21,756 nt of DNA from NCBI GenBank assembly GCA_004151065.3, contig NWUY0300038232.1:10262-32017 (forward strand), given 5' to 3'. Positions 1 through 8,997 of this stretch are shown here, piece after piece (positions within the stretch are counted from its first letter, which is position 1; every line of letters starts with the position of its first letter). The notes beneath the pieces were generated by a model. The model did no database searches. It saw only the letters and a program-made list of their open reading frames with translations, and was not told where the DNA came from. Both the position numbers and the translations under genes were made by a program. Origin of the DNA: Larix sibirica. Its lineage: Eukaryota > Streptophyta > Pinopsida > Pinales > Pinaceae.

Positions 1-152
1 GATTTTGGAGGCTCTAACTCAGAGATTGGATCAGAGGGGAAATCATGAGATAAAGGAAACCCAGAAAAGGAGTTAAGGAAAGAACCCGAGAAGAGCAACC
101 AAGTTCTAGTATCATTACCCTTTCCCATCCTTTAATTAAAATGGAATAAAAA

Positions 153-584
153 ATGGATATCAAGCCTTAACAAGGTGAGATCGATGCTTTAAATTTGAAT
201 CATTGGTTGCAACAATTAGAGGTCTATATTTAGCATCGACCAAAGAGATGAGGAGCAGAATATTTCATTTTCTCAACTGGAATTAGAGGGAAATGCTTTA
301 ACTTGGTGAGAAAACCACATGAAGACACTTAGGATGGAGGGTGATCCACCCGTAACTAAGTGGGAGGATTTCAAAACCCTCATTAAGTCCCAATTCTACC
401 CTATCGGGTATGTAGAGTACCAATGGATCTGTTGGAATTACTTCAAGCAAAGTTAAGGGAAGAGTGTGCAAGAGTACACCACTGAATTTAGGAGTATGGC
501 TACCACAATGGGTGTCTCACCCAAGAATATAGATGTACTCTTCAAGTATTTGGGGGGTCTACACAATCATTATGAAAGTAAGTG
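153..584 (+). pseudogene. Ty3/gypsy retrotransposon gag fragment, broken
   Basis: Relic of the capsid (gag) gene of a plant LTR retrotransposon; intact gag proteins form the particle in which the element's RNA is copied. Reading starts near the ATG at 153, with a matching segment LNLNHWLQQLEVY, then shifts frame near 230 and continues through QLELEGNALTW, KWEDFKTLIKSQFYP and SVQEYTTEFRSMA to KYLGGLHNHYE. This order (A-L-W core, FYP-G, QEYT-EF, YL-GL) is characteristic of the Retrotrans_gag family. At least four in-frame stops and one frameshift interrupt it, and two stops close it at about 584. No zinc knuckle, protease or polymerase follows: the duplicated block at 601 begins right after. 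No LTR was identified on either side. The family call is secure from motifs; the lineage is not. Confidence 0.8.
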
Positions 585-680
585 ATGATATTTGACGCAA
601 GAGCATACTTGGTACAGAAGGCTATACTTCACATTTACTTGCTTTCAGTAGTTAATCGTGGATTCCTTAATATATTTTAG

Positions 681-869
681 ATTTTATGGGCTACTACAAC
701 CATATTGCTATAGATCCACAAGGATTCTATAGAACATTTCTTTCAGATCAACCAAAAGATCATGCCCAACAACTACATGACGAGGGCAAAGTTGCATACA
801 ATCAAAGTTATTTGATGAGGAGACATATTTTAATAATAGTTATTTATGTACATGAAATAGTCACGGGAG
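681..869 (+). pseudogene. Exon-like fragment, family not recognised (copy 1)
   Basis: A short open frame begins at ATG 686, just after a TATTTTAG acceptor-like site ending at 680, and runs past a donor-like GAG|GTAATA at 869/870 to a stop at 878-880. Its readable core is DPQGFY, FLSDQPKDHAQQLHDEGK and VAYNQSYLMR. I do not recognise the family. Compared with copy 2, the first 25 codons show at least three silent third-position changes (CAA/CAG, GGA/GGC, TAT/TAC) next to several replacements, so past coding use is possible but not shown. An upstream frame that continues it has stops. It could be an exon remnant of a host gene or chance. Confidence 0.35.
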
Positions 870-1142
870 GTAATATCTAAATTATCTTTAATACCCTAAT
901 ATAATAAAGCCAGGAATGTGAAACCATTCCTTGCCCCAAATCTGAAATGAATGGTTAGTAGTTGAACTGTTTGCAGTTCTATATATGTACACTCCTCAGT
1001 GTGATGAAACAAAACACATAGGAGAGGAGGCTGTGAGTTCTCATGTTGAAGTTGTAGAGGTTGAGTGAAGCCTGGAGTTCCAAGGTTCCAAAGAGTGGCT
1101 CTGTTGAATGTAATGAATGTAATCCGGGAGCAGTTCATCTTC

Positions 1143-1148
1143 AATAAA
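1143..1148 (+). promoter_or_regulatory. Poly(A)-signal-like AATAAA
   Basis: AATAAA within TTCAATAAATAAATATTTT, about 260 bp after the stop of the exon-like frame; the same site recurs at 3181-3186 in copy 2. It would fit the 3' end of a transcript containing that fragment, but one hexamer in AT-rich DNA is weak evidence. Confidence 0.25.
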
Positions 1149-1732
1149 TAAATATTTTAGAATTGTGGTTGTTTCTATGTATAATGTGTGGTTTTTGAAT
1201 TAGATGGTTGATGTCTATCTACATTTTGTTTTCATTTTACTCTGTGCGTGGATAATTCTGCCGTGCATCTATGTGTGCAGAGTTTTGAGTTTCTCTCTGC
1301 ATCAATCTTGAGCATTGCTTCTAAGCTCCGTGCTTACATATTTAAATTGAGTGAAAAGGATTTGATGCAAGAATCAGAAGTATGGGGCTGTCTGTGCATT
1401 GGATGGATTCAGATGCTTTAATACAATCTCAGACATGCTAAAGCAGCCTTGACAGAGATCCAGGAGCAGCATTTGATGCAGCAACGGAAGTTATAGAATA
1501 ATCTGCTTCACATAAAGCATTGATCTTAGGAAAAGAGAGATGGAGATGAGAAAGAAAATGGAGATGTCCATGATCAAATCCCACTACCAGTGCCACCTCT
1601 GGCATCATCAAGGCTTCATAGGAGGTGGGGAAGTCCATATTTATATGGGTGCAATACACTATTTTGCTTGGGCTCCAGCGTAGCCCACACAATCAAAACT
1701 AGGGCAATCCAGTGGTGTTCAATTTGGATGCG

Positions 1733-1824
1733 GTATCAATACTAACACACACTGATCAATCTTCAACACTTTGGCTATGTATCAATACTAACACACACTG
1801 ATCAATCTTCAACACTTTGGCTAT
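1733..1824 (+). repeat. 46-bp tandem repeat, two units (copy 1)
   Basis: Two identical 46-bp units, 1733-1778 and 1779-1824, each starting GTATCAATACTAACACACAC. They lie inside the larger duplicated block. Confidence 0.95.
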
Positions 1825-1861
1825 GTGTGTGTAATGCAATGTCTTGTGTTTTCCAATTGTT

Positions 1862-2638
1862 NACAAACTCGACACATGTTACAAGATCTCCCTCATACTG
1901 GGCTGTAGAGCGCCTCTCGACGCAATAAGTAAAATCATAAACAGATAGTATTCAAAAATTCATTAGCCGTCCTGCAAACCTCCCAAGGCACGGTGAGAAC
2001 ACGGATGCCTATCAAGCCTCGAATCACAATCAAACCCAAAACAATTATAAAAATTGCAAACTTCACAGCCCTTCAAAGTGCTTTCAACCCATCATAGAAA
2101 GGTTAATCCATATGCCCGTCAAATAAAAAGTAGATCTAAAAATCTGCCTATCAAATTTGAATTGCAATCAATAATGCAAAATCTTCAAAAGGAGGGTGAA
2201 TTTCATGATCATTGGTCAAGGATGGATATCTACAATTCGCATTATGCACATTGGTGAGTTTCATGTTCAGGAGCCTTTTGGTTCTATATGAAGATGCTAT
2301 TTTGAGGGCCATCTTTGTCAACCGTCCCATCAGGTTTTAGTGGTTTTGTCTAGTCTGTTTGCATGATTTTCTGTATTGTGACAGCCATAAATACCAAAAG
2401 GTCTGGGTATATATGACCTGTCTGTATATGTCTATGGTTAGAAGCCTTTGTATCAGGAATGGATGACGATGTTGAAGTTGGGCAGCAATATCTAAGATTG
2501 TTTGTTTTGCAATGCATCCAGGAGTGGGATTATTGCTCTGAGTCCAGCCTAGATTAGAGCTTATTTCCAAGGATAAAGGTCGAGCCTTGACGGAAGCTTG
2601 CTCATCAAACAGGTTGAGAACATGCATCTCTGATACAT
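1862..2638. other. Single N followed by unique non-coding spacer
   Basis: An undetermined base at 1862 marks a likely join or closed gap. The next ~775 bp separate the two large copies and show no recognisable gene; the open frames on either strand are short and without motif. A stretch at about 1874-1912 resembles 4797-4835 (both contain ATCTCCCT-ATACT-TGTA-AGC), which may be a shared retroelement end. Confidence 0.6.
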
Positions 2639-2718
2639 GAGCATCCCTGGTGCAGAAGGCTATCCTGCACATTTACTTGCTTTCAGTAGTTAATTGTGGA
2701 TTCCTTAATATCTTTTAG

Positions 2719-2907
2719 ATTTTATGAGCTTTTACAACCATATTGCTACAGATCCACAGGGCTTCTACATAATGTTTCTTTCAGATCAACCAAAAGATCA
2801 TGCCCAACAACTACATGACGAGGGCAAAGTTGCATACAATCAAAGTTATTTGATGAGGAGACATATTTTAATAATAGTTATTTATGTACATGAAATAGTC
2901 ACGGGAG
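2719..2907 (+). pseudogene. Exon-like fragment, family not recognised (copy 2)
   Basis: Counterpart of the fragment at 681-869, with ATG at 2724, a CTTTTAG acceptor-like site ending at 2718 and a donor-like GAG|GTAATA after 2907. It differs from copy 1 only in the first ~25 codons and is then identical. Upstream in the same frame, GAEGYPAHLLAFSS is readable before two stops, which hints at an earlier exon or a degenerate frame. Function unknown. Confidence 0.35.
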
Positions 2908-3770
2908 GTAATATCTAAATTATCTTTAATACCCTAATATAATAAAGCCAGGAATGTGAAACCATTCCTTGCCCCAAATCTGAAATGAATGGTTAGTAGT
3001 TGAACTGTTTGCAGTTCTATATATGTACACTCCTCAGTGTGATGAAACAAAACACATAGGAGAGGAGGCTGTGAGTTCTCATGTTGAAGTTGTAGAGGTT
3101 GAGTGAAGCCTGGAGTTCCAAGGTTCCAAAGAGTGGCTCTGTTGAATGTAATGAATGTAATCCGGGAGCAGTTCATCTTCAATAAATAAATATTTTAGAA
3201 TTGTGGTTGTTTCTATGTATAATGTGTGGTTTTTGAATTAGATGGTTGATGTCTATCTACATTTTGTTTTCATTTTACTCTGTGCGTGGATAATTCTGCC
3301 GTGCATCTATGTGTGCAGAGTTTTGAGTTTCTCTCTGCATCAATCTTGAGCATTGCTTCTAAGCTCCGTGCTTACATATTTAAATTGAGTGAAAAGGATT
3401 TGATGCAAGAATCAGAAGTATGGGGCTGTCTGTGCATTGGATGGATTCAGATGCTTTAATACAATCTCAGACATGCTAAAGCAGCCTTGACAGAGATCCA
3501 GGAGCAGCATTTGATGCAGCAACGGAAGTTATAGAATAATCTGCTTCACATAAAGCATTGATCTTAGGAAAAGAGAGATGGAGATGAGAAAGAAAATGGA
3601 GATGTCCATGATCAAATCCCACTACCAGTGCCACCTCTGGCATCATCAAGGCTTCATAGGAGGTGGGGAAGTCCATATTTATATGGGTGCAATACACTAT
3701 TTTGCTTGGGCTCCAGCGTAGCCCACACAATCAAAACTAGGGCAATCCAGTGGTGTTCAATTTGGATGCG

Positions 3771-3862
3771 GTATCAATACTAACACACACTGATCAATCT
3801 TCAACACTTTGGCTATGTATCAATACTAACACACACTGATCAATCTTCAACACTTTGGCTAT
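3771..3862 (+). repeat. 46-bp tandem repeat, two units (copy 2)
   Basis: Same two 46-bp units as 1733-1824, at 3771-3816 and 3817-3862. The 3' half of this unit (TGATCAATCTTCAACACTTT) is also the start of the shorter repeats at 4175 and 4318, so it marks the recurrent breakpoint of the local duplications. Confidence 0.95.
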
Positions 3863-4173
3863 GTGTGTGTAATGCAATGTCTTGTGTTTTCCAATTGTTC
3901 AGCATTTGAGGGATTCTTGATTTGTTTAGTTGTTTCAGTGTTTTGTGGATTGAATCAGTGGATTTTGATCACAAGAACTAGGTTTAGACCTGGTAGACAC
4001 TGAAAATGCAACCCTTTCTTCTCCAAACAATAACCTACATGAAGGGGATTTTGGTGAAAAGATATATGGGAACACTAAGATGATTGTTTAAAAAGAGTCA
4101 TTATTTAAAATTAAAATACCATTGTTATTTATAATCTCAGTTGTTGAGAAAACCAGCATAGATCCATCTTAAA
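3837..4173 (+). repeat. 337-bp direct repeat, copy A
   Basis: Runs from TGATCAATCTTCAACACTTT to CCATCTTAAA and ends at the N at 4174. Repeated in part at 4175-4317 (copy B) and almost whole at 4318-4631 (copy C). Confidence 0.9.
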
Positions 4174-4174
4174 N

Positions 4175-4317
4175 TGATCAATCTTCAACACTTTGGCTAT
4201 GTGTGTGTAATGCAATGTCTTGTGTTTTCCAATTGTTCAGCATTTGAGGGATTCTTGATTTGTTTAGTTGTTTCAGTGTTTTGTGGATTGAATCAGTGGA
4301 TTTTGATCACAAGAACT
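4175..4317 (+). repeat. Direct repeat, truncated copy B
   Basis: Starts immediately after the N at 4174, at the same first base as copy A. It follows copy A to AAGAACT and is then cut off where copy C begins. The start at the N suggests a scaffold join or local assembly error. Confidence 0.9.
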
Positions 4318-4631
4318 TGATCAATCTTCAACACTTTGGCTATGTGTGTGTAATGCAATGTCTTGTGTTTTCCAATTGTTCAGCATTTGAGGGATTTGTT
4401 TTGTGGATTGAATCAGTGGATTTTGATCACAAGAACTAGGTTTAGACCTGGTAGACACTGAAAATGCAACCCTTTCTTCTCCAAACAATAACCTACATGA
4501 AGGGGATTTTGGTGAAAAGATATATGGGAACACTAAGATGATTGTTTAAAAAGAGTCATTATTTAAAATTAAAATACCATTGTTATTTATAATCTCAGTT
4601 GTTGAGAAAACCAGCATAGATCCATCTTAAA
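4318..4631 (+). repeat. Direct repeat, copy C with 23-bp deletion
   Basis: Starts at the same base of the unit as copies A and B. It is 314 bp against 337 in copy A; the difference is a 23-bp deletion after GAGGGATT. Past 4631 it continues into sequence that copy A lacks because of the N. Confidence 0.9.
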
Positions 4632-5107
4632 TCTGGATTTATCAAACACTGAAATTTGATCCCTCTTGGTGCTTGATAGATCTGGGCCTAAGATGAATCT
4701 ATTCTGGTTTTAAATTTTTTAATTTTTAAATAAAATTTAAAATTGAGCACACATAGCTTTATATAAATTAAATTTTTGTTGTTGTCACGTATATTACATG
4801 GCAACATCTCCCTGATACTAAAGTGTAAAGCACTGGGTTACTCTCCATGTTGCTAGAGCAAAAATGGACACTTACCTGATTTTAGATATATGTTTTAAAG
4901 ATTGTATTTTTATTAAAATCTATAATATAGAATTTTAAATAGAATTCAAAAATCTTAAGCTTAATTTAAATTATAGCAACAAAATCAAATCTTTACAGAT
5001 TATCTTAATATAATAAAATTGGAATCATTCATTTTAATTTAACGATTTTCATGAAAGATTTTTGACATCGATCTCTTATATATTATATAAAATCAGAAAG
5101 ACTGTAT
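4632..5107. other. AT-rich non-coding stretch
   Basis: No gene, RNA or transposon terminus was recognised. Several T- and A-runs and many TTTAAATT-type palindromic words. It lies downstream of the minus-strand gene model at 5242-5684. Confidence 0.6.
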
Positions 5108-5113
5108 TTTATT
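5108..5113 (-). promoter_or_regulatory. Poly(A) signal of the 5242-5684 gene
   Basis: AATAAA on the minus strand, about 130 bp after the predicted stop codon, in a suitable position for the 3' untranslated region. Confidence 0.35.
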
Positions 5114-5241
5114 AAACTTATGTTTTAAAAAACAAAGCCCTTCAAACTAAAATGCCCACCCGTCCTTCCACTTCAATCACTGACCCTGAGCTTTTAAGAT
5201 CAGAGACCAACATTACCTAGCAACCAACCCAGGGACAAATT

Positions 5242-5684
5242 CTAAACTTGCCCAGGAAACTCGGGAATAAAATGACTAAACTGTGAAAAAGACTTAAAAA
5301 AATTGGGGGCAAGGGGGAAACCATCTCAATGACAGGTTCCAAAACTACCAGGAACAAAATCAATTATTTCATGCACAGACCATGAAAGTAATTGTGAAAA
5401 AGCTAAAAAGAAGAGGAAAAGCCTACCTCTGTTATCACAATTTGGAGGGTTTCTTTGACAGGAGTTTCTCTTAGTACTCCATCCAAATCCCCAAATGATG
5501 GCTTCGCAGCCTGCTTGGTTTTGTCCGTAACAGCAGTAAATCTGTGGTCATATTTGTATTGGGCTCCCTCAGATTCTTCCTGTGTTGACTTCAGTAAATG
5601 TTCACGAGATGGAGGCTCGGCTATTGGACCCTTCTGCTTCTTCTTCCTTTTAATGATTCCAAAGCACCTGCGGAACCAACCCAT
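5242..5684 (-). CDS. Small two-exon protein gene, family not recognised
   Basis: Exon 1 is 5684-5427 (86 codons, ATG at 5684). An AG|GTAGGC donor lies at 5427/5426. An intron of 146 bp ends in TCTTTTTCACAG at 5281, and a phase-0 second exon of 12 codons plus stop lies at 5280-5242. The predicted product is 98 residues. It starts MGWFRRCFG, so Gly2 could be myristoylated and Cys7 palmitoylated (inference). A lysine-rich patch KRKKKQKG follows, then a polar, charged middle (REHLLKSTQEESEGAQYKYD) and FGDLDGVLRETPVKE. No transmembrane segment or catalytic motif is visible. Exon 1 is free of stops, and splice signals, poly(A) signal and upstream boxes all fit one direction. The product is not recognised; the basic start loosely recalls plant IQD-type or membrane-anchored proteins, but no IQ motif is present. 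The second exon is the least certain part. Confidence 0.5.
5281..5426 (-). other. Predicted GT-AG intron of the 5242-5684 gene
   Basis: Donor AG|GTAGGC at 5426 and acceptor CTTTTTCACAG ending at 5281, with a pyrimidine-rich tract before the acceptor. The length of 146 bp is ordinary for a plant intron. Both exons meet in phase 0. Confidence 0.45.
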
Positions 5685-5773
5685 CGCTTATTTTCACACA
5701 AAATGATGATCAGCTATCGATTCAAAGTATATGTTCAGCAGCAGAGTGATATTGAAGACTATGTCAATCAATC

Positions 5774-5879
5774 ATTATACTGACTGTTCAGCAAAAATAG
5801 CATCAATGAGTTGTCATGCAGAAATTGGAAGTTTGGTTCATTCTTTTTGGATTTAGCATCTATGGGCGTATCTGATTGG
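5774..5879 (-). promoter_or_regulatory. Promoter-like boxes of the 5242-5684 gene
   Basis: On the minus strand a CCAAT box (5879-5875, in AACCAATCAGA) lies about 100 bp upstream of a TATAAT element (5779-5774), itself 90 bp before the ATG at 5684. Spacing and order fit a plant core promoter; each motif alone is weak. Confidence 0.3.
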
Positions 5880-7556
5880 TTAAGCATTGGATTTGTGGAC
5901 TTCAAATTCCGTCCACCGCGTTTTCAAACAAGGGCGTGTTTTTTGTTATTGAGTCAACTAACTTTAACTATGATTAGTCTTTTGGAAAACAGATTTCTCG
6001 TTAAGGTGTCATATCTTTTTGGTGGATTTTTTATTTAGCATTTTGTGTAGATTGTTGTAGGAGTTAGTATTTTGGAAAATAAATATGAGTTTTTTTTGGA
6101 GGAAAAAAAAATTGTCGTAGCTATTATATATATATAAAAAGATGATGAAGATAATTTTAAACATATTATTTTATATTTTGTATTAAAAAATTTAATATAA
6201 ATATTGGTAAAGGCGAACATTCTATCTTATTATTATTTAGAATAGATTTAATTGATTTAGGTATACTATTTTTATGAAATTACAAATTAAAATTATATAT
6301 GAATTTATTACTCATTTTTATTGTTCAAACGAAAACAAAATTCCAATATTTATATTACACTTCAATTTATTTTCACATAAAGTAATAATATGTTAATTTG
6401 AGTTTCTCAAATAAAAGTTTCATGATTTTATTTAATGATGGGATGGGAGAATCTCATGGTTCATGGTTGCCACTAATTTTATGATTTGTTGTCATTATAA
6501 CTTAATCTATCCTATGAAGTAAAAAAAAATCATGGTTGTTTTTAATAGTTTAAATTAATAAAATAAAGAAATTGTAAAATAATTGTAACTATTAATATAA
6601 ATAAAAAATTCAATATAAAATAAAATTATTATGAAAATTTTAAACTTAATTTTATAATAGATATAATTAAATAAAATTGTATGAATTGAAATAAAATTGT
6701 TCAGTACTTATAATTATAATTTTTGATTATTTTATATTTAATGGAGAAATTAAGTGTTTAAATTATATAGATTTTTTTATTTATTTAGATTGTATAAATT
6801 GGTTTTATGTTTTTAAAAGAAATTAAAATTGAAAATAGGAAAAACAAATGTAAAAATTAATAAGTCATCTAAAAAATAAAAATAAATCATTTTTATCTTC
6901 CTTTTATGGCTTTCTTCCTATAATGTGGACTCCTAAGGAGTGACATGTTAACTAGTAATGGAAATTGAAATTTACCTATGTTTTATCTAGATAGAATTTT
7001 ATCTAGATTTTAATTTTTTTTTCAAAAATAATGTCAAAAAATTCATGCTCAAATCATAAAAAGAGTAAAAGTTTTAGACTACCTACAAAACAAAAAATAT
7101 AAATAACAAAAATAATACATTTTAATATATAAAATTTATATCAATATTATTTTTTTTTAGTATCAGTTAAGCACATTTTTCGTTAAGTCGTCAAAACAGT
7201 TTGATTTTGTATTAATTCATTTTCTTAAAAAAATCATAATTTTTTCTATATTTAATTTTTTTTATATATATTTAAAATAAATTTGACAATTTTTTTAATT
7301 TTAAAATTTAGAGTTCTTATGGGTGAAGTATAGTATCAATTGGACATAAATCTCCTTCAAAAAAAGGTTTCAAATGTTAAAATAAATTACAATAAAAAAT
7401 TTGGTAAATTGTCAAGTTGTAGATGGCATTGAATTCAATTAGGTAGAATGGTACAACTACAATAAATTTTAACTACCAATACCAAGGTTAGAATTACCCC
7501 AAAAAGTTCCACAAAACAAGAATTAACATTAAGGAAAAAAATTATATACCACTCAT
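5880..7556. other. Very AT-rich intergenic DNA
   Basis: No coding region, RNA gene or transposon terminus recognised. The stretch from about 6040 is dominated by A and T with long homopolymer runs; open frames here are low-complexity and look like chance. Confidence 0.65.
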
Positions 7557-7705
7557 TTATATTAAGACATGTACTAAAGACTACATCCCAATTAATAAAT
7601 GTATCATAAACAACATAATAAATAATAATAAACTTAACTCATTTTTTCTTTTTCTTTCTATTTATATTAAAACCTATACTAAAAACTACATCCCAATTAA
7701 TAAAT
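7557..7705 (+). repeat. 44-bp dispersed repeat, two units
   Basis: Units at 7557-7600 and 7662-7705 share ACTACATCCCAATTAATAAAT and the TTATATTAA start, with a few substitutions. They sit just before a 50-bp tandem repeat. Confidence 0.85.
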
Positions 7706-7710
7706 ATTAA

Positions 7711-7810
7711 TGTGGTTGAAAACAATATAATAAATAATAATAATAAATATGCAGCTATTGTGTGGTTGAAAACAGCATAATAAATAATAATAATAAATAT
7801 GCAGCTATGG
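7711..7810 (+). repeat. 50-bp tandem repeat, two units
   Basis: Units 7711-7760 and 7761-7810 both begin TGTGGTTGAAAACA and end in AATATGCAGCTAT, differing at only a few positions. Each contains an AATAATAATAAT run. Confidence 0.9.
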
Positions 7811-7880
7811 TTAGAGAATTTGTATTTAAAAGTTCTTGAATACAATAACTATAAAACCTACAACAAGCATGTATCTCTAA

Positions 7881-8300
7881 ATGATATTGTTATTAAGTGA
7901 AAAAGTATTTATATTACATCACCTTAATTCATTTTTCAAAACTTTAATGTGAGCTAATTATTTAATGTGTTAAAATACATTTTAATGCAATAGATTTCAA
8001 AAGTAAGGTATTGTACCAAGTTCAAAGGTAGTTGTTTTTTCAAAACTTTAATGTGTACCAATTATTTAAGGTGTTAAAATACATTTTAATGCAATAGATT
8101 TCAAAAGTATTGTACCAAGTTCAAAGAAAAATAAAAAGTAGTTGTTAAATGATATTGTTATTAAGTGAAAAAATATTTATATTACATCACTTCAAAACTT
8201 TAATGTGTGCCAATTATTTAATGTGTTAAAATACATTTTAATGCAATAGATCTCAAAGGTATTGTACCAAGTTCAAAGAAAAATAAAAGGTAGTTGTTAA
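7881..8300 (+). repeat. Degenerate tandem array, about three units
   Basis: The core CAAAACTTTAATGTG ... GTGTTAAAATACATTTTAATG ... TTGTACCAAGTTCAAAG occurs at about 7937, 8041 and 8193. A prefix ATGATATTGTTATTAAGTG precedes the first and third cores (7881 and 8149). The units are about 80-90% alike by eye. No protein-coding signal. Confidence 0.9.
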
Positions 8301-8627
8301 GGAGAAGAATATTTATCTTGACCATGAATGAATTTACTCATACCAATATTTTATATTTTGTTAGTCTTACTTATGTTTTTATACTTTCATTCGATAAGAA
8401 GGGACATATATTTTTATTTTTAAATTCAAATAAGGTTTATTGTTATTTTGATTTGTAGGTAATTAATATGAAATATATCAAAATTAGATTTAAATTAAAG
8501 ATGGTAGATGGTGATAAAATTAATTAGTAATTGTTTTCAATAGGGAGAAGTTATATTGATAAAAAAAATTGGTTGGAATTTAGTATTTTTAAATATTGAA
8601 TTACAAACTTATAATGTTTGAAATTAG

Positions 8628-8997
8628 ATAATGGCACTGCAGAAAGCCAGAAATACGGAAACCCTAATGTCGAACTACGTTTTCGTTGTCTCAGAGGTAA
8701 TGTTGATTATCCTTAGACATGGAGTCAGACTCTCTAAGCTCAGTACCAACCATGTACAAAAAAGGTGGGAAGCTATGAAAGATATTGTATATGTTAGGGT
8801 TGTATGTCTTGTGTTTCTTAATAGGCGTGTCTTGTTGAAGTTTATTGGGTCTCTCTGTCTTTATTGATTATCGGGCATCATTAGCTAAGAGTTATTATTT
8901 CCCATCTTGTCAGGGTATTTGGCAGAACCTAACGTGGGTGGGTGGTAGACCTAGGAATCAAGTTTTCTTCTAGGTTTATTTTAATGTTGTTTTTGAA
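8628..8997 (+). other. LINE 5' leader
   Basis: Sequence between the composition break and the first ATG of ORF1. A 78-codon open frame (8631-8867) is present without recognisable motifs; it may be leader sequence or a decayed upstream part of ORF1. Confidence 0.4.

Larger units (their letters stand above)
601..1861 (+). repeat. Direct duplication, copy 1 (2038-bp spacing)
   Basis: This block recurs at 2639-3899 in the same orientation with a constant offset of 2038 bp, so there is no net indel. The first ~150 bp (601-750) carry about 15 differences from copy 2; from about 760 to 1861 I saw no difference. The copy stops next to an N at 1862, and what follows (1863-2638) is unrelated to what follows copy 2. 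It contains an exon-like piece (681-869), a poly(A)-signal-like AATAAA at 1143 and a 46-bp tandem repeat near its end. No known transposon terminus was recognised. Confidence 0.92.
2639..3899 (+). repeat. Direct duplication, copy 2
   Basis: Second copy of the block at 601-1861. It continues without a break into sequence 3900-4173 that copy 1 lacks, and which is repeated again at 4175-4631. Copy 2 is therefore the more complete version, and copy 1 is cut short at the N. Confidence 0.92.

Noticed and set aside
896-1144. 82-codon minus-strand open frame, repeated at 2934-3182
   Set aside because: No motif or plausible start context; the plus strand here looks like 3' untranslated sequence with AATAAA. 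The identical second copy only reflects the duplication.
1438-1692. 84-codon minus-strand open frame, repeated at 3476-3730
   Set aside because: Composition is not protein-like. The plus strand gives fragments such as SLDRDPGAAFDAATEVIE that look as coding-like but are broken by stops; neither strand is convincing.
2337-2672. 111-codon minus-strand open frame
   Set aside because: No recognisable domain, overlaps the start of copy 2, and is rich in Cys, His and Gln without pattern. Left as non-coding spacer.
5455-5783. Plus-strand open frames of 83 and 61 codons
   Set aside because: Antisense shadows of the better supported minus-strand exon at 5427-5684.
6035-6220. Minus-strand frame of 61 codons, and a similar one at 7639-7845
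   Set aside because: Low-complexity Ile/Phe/Tyr/Lys-rich translations of AT-rich DNA; expected by chance.
7557-8300. Repeat cluster considered as a CRISPR-like array
   Set aside because: Units are long, degenerate and mostly contiguous, without regular unique spacers, in a plant-type genome.
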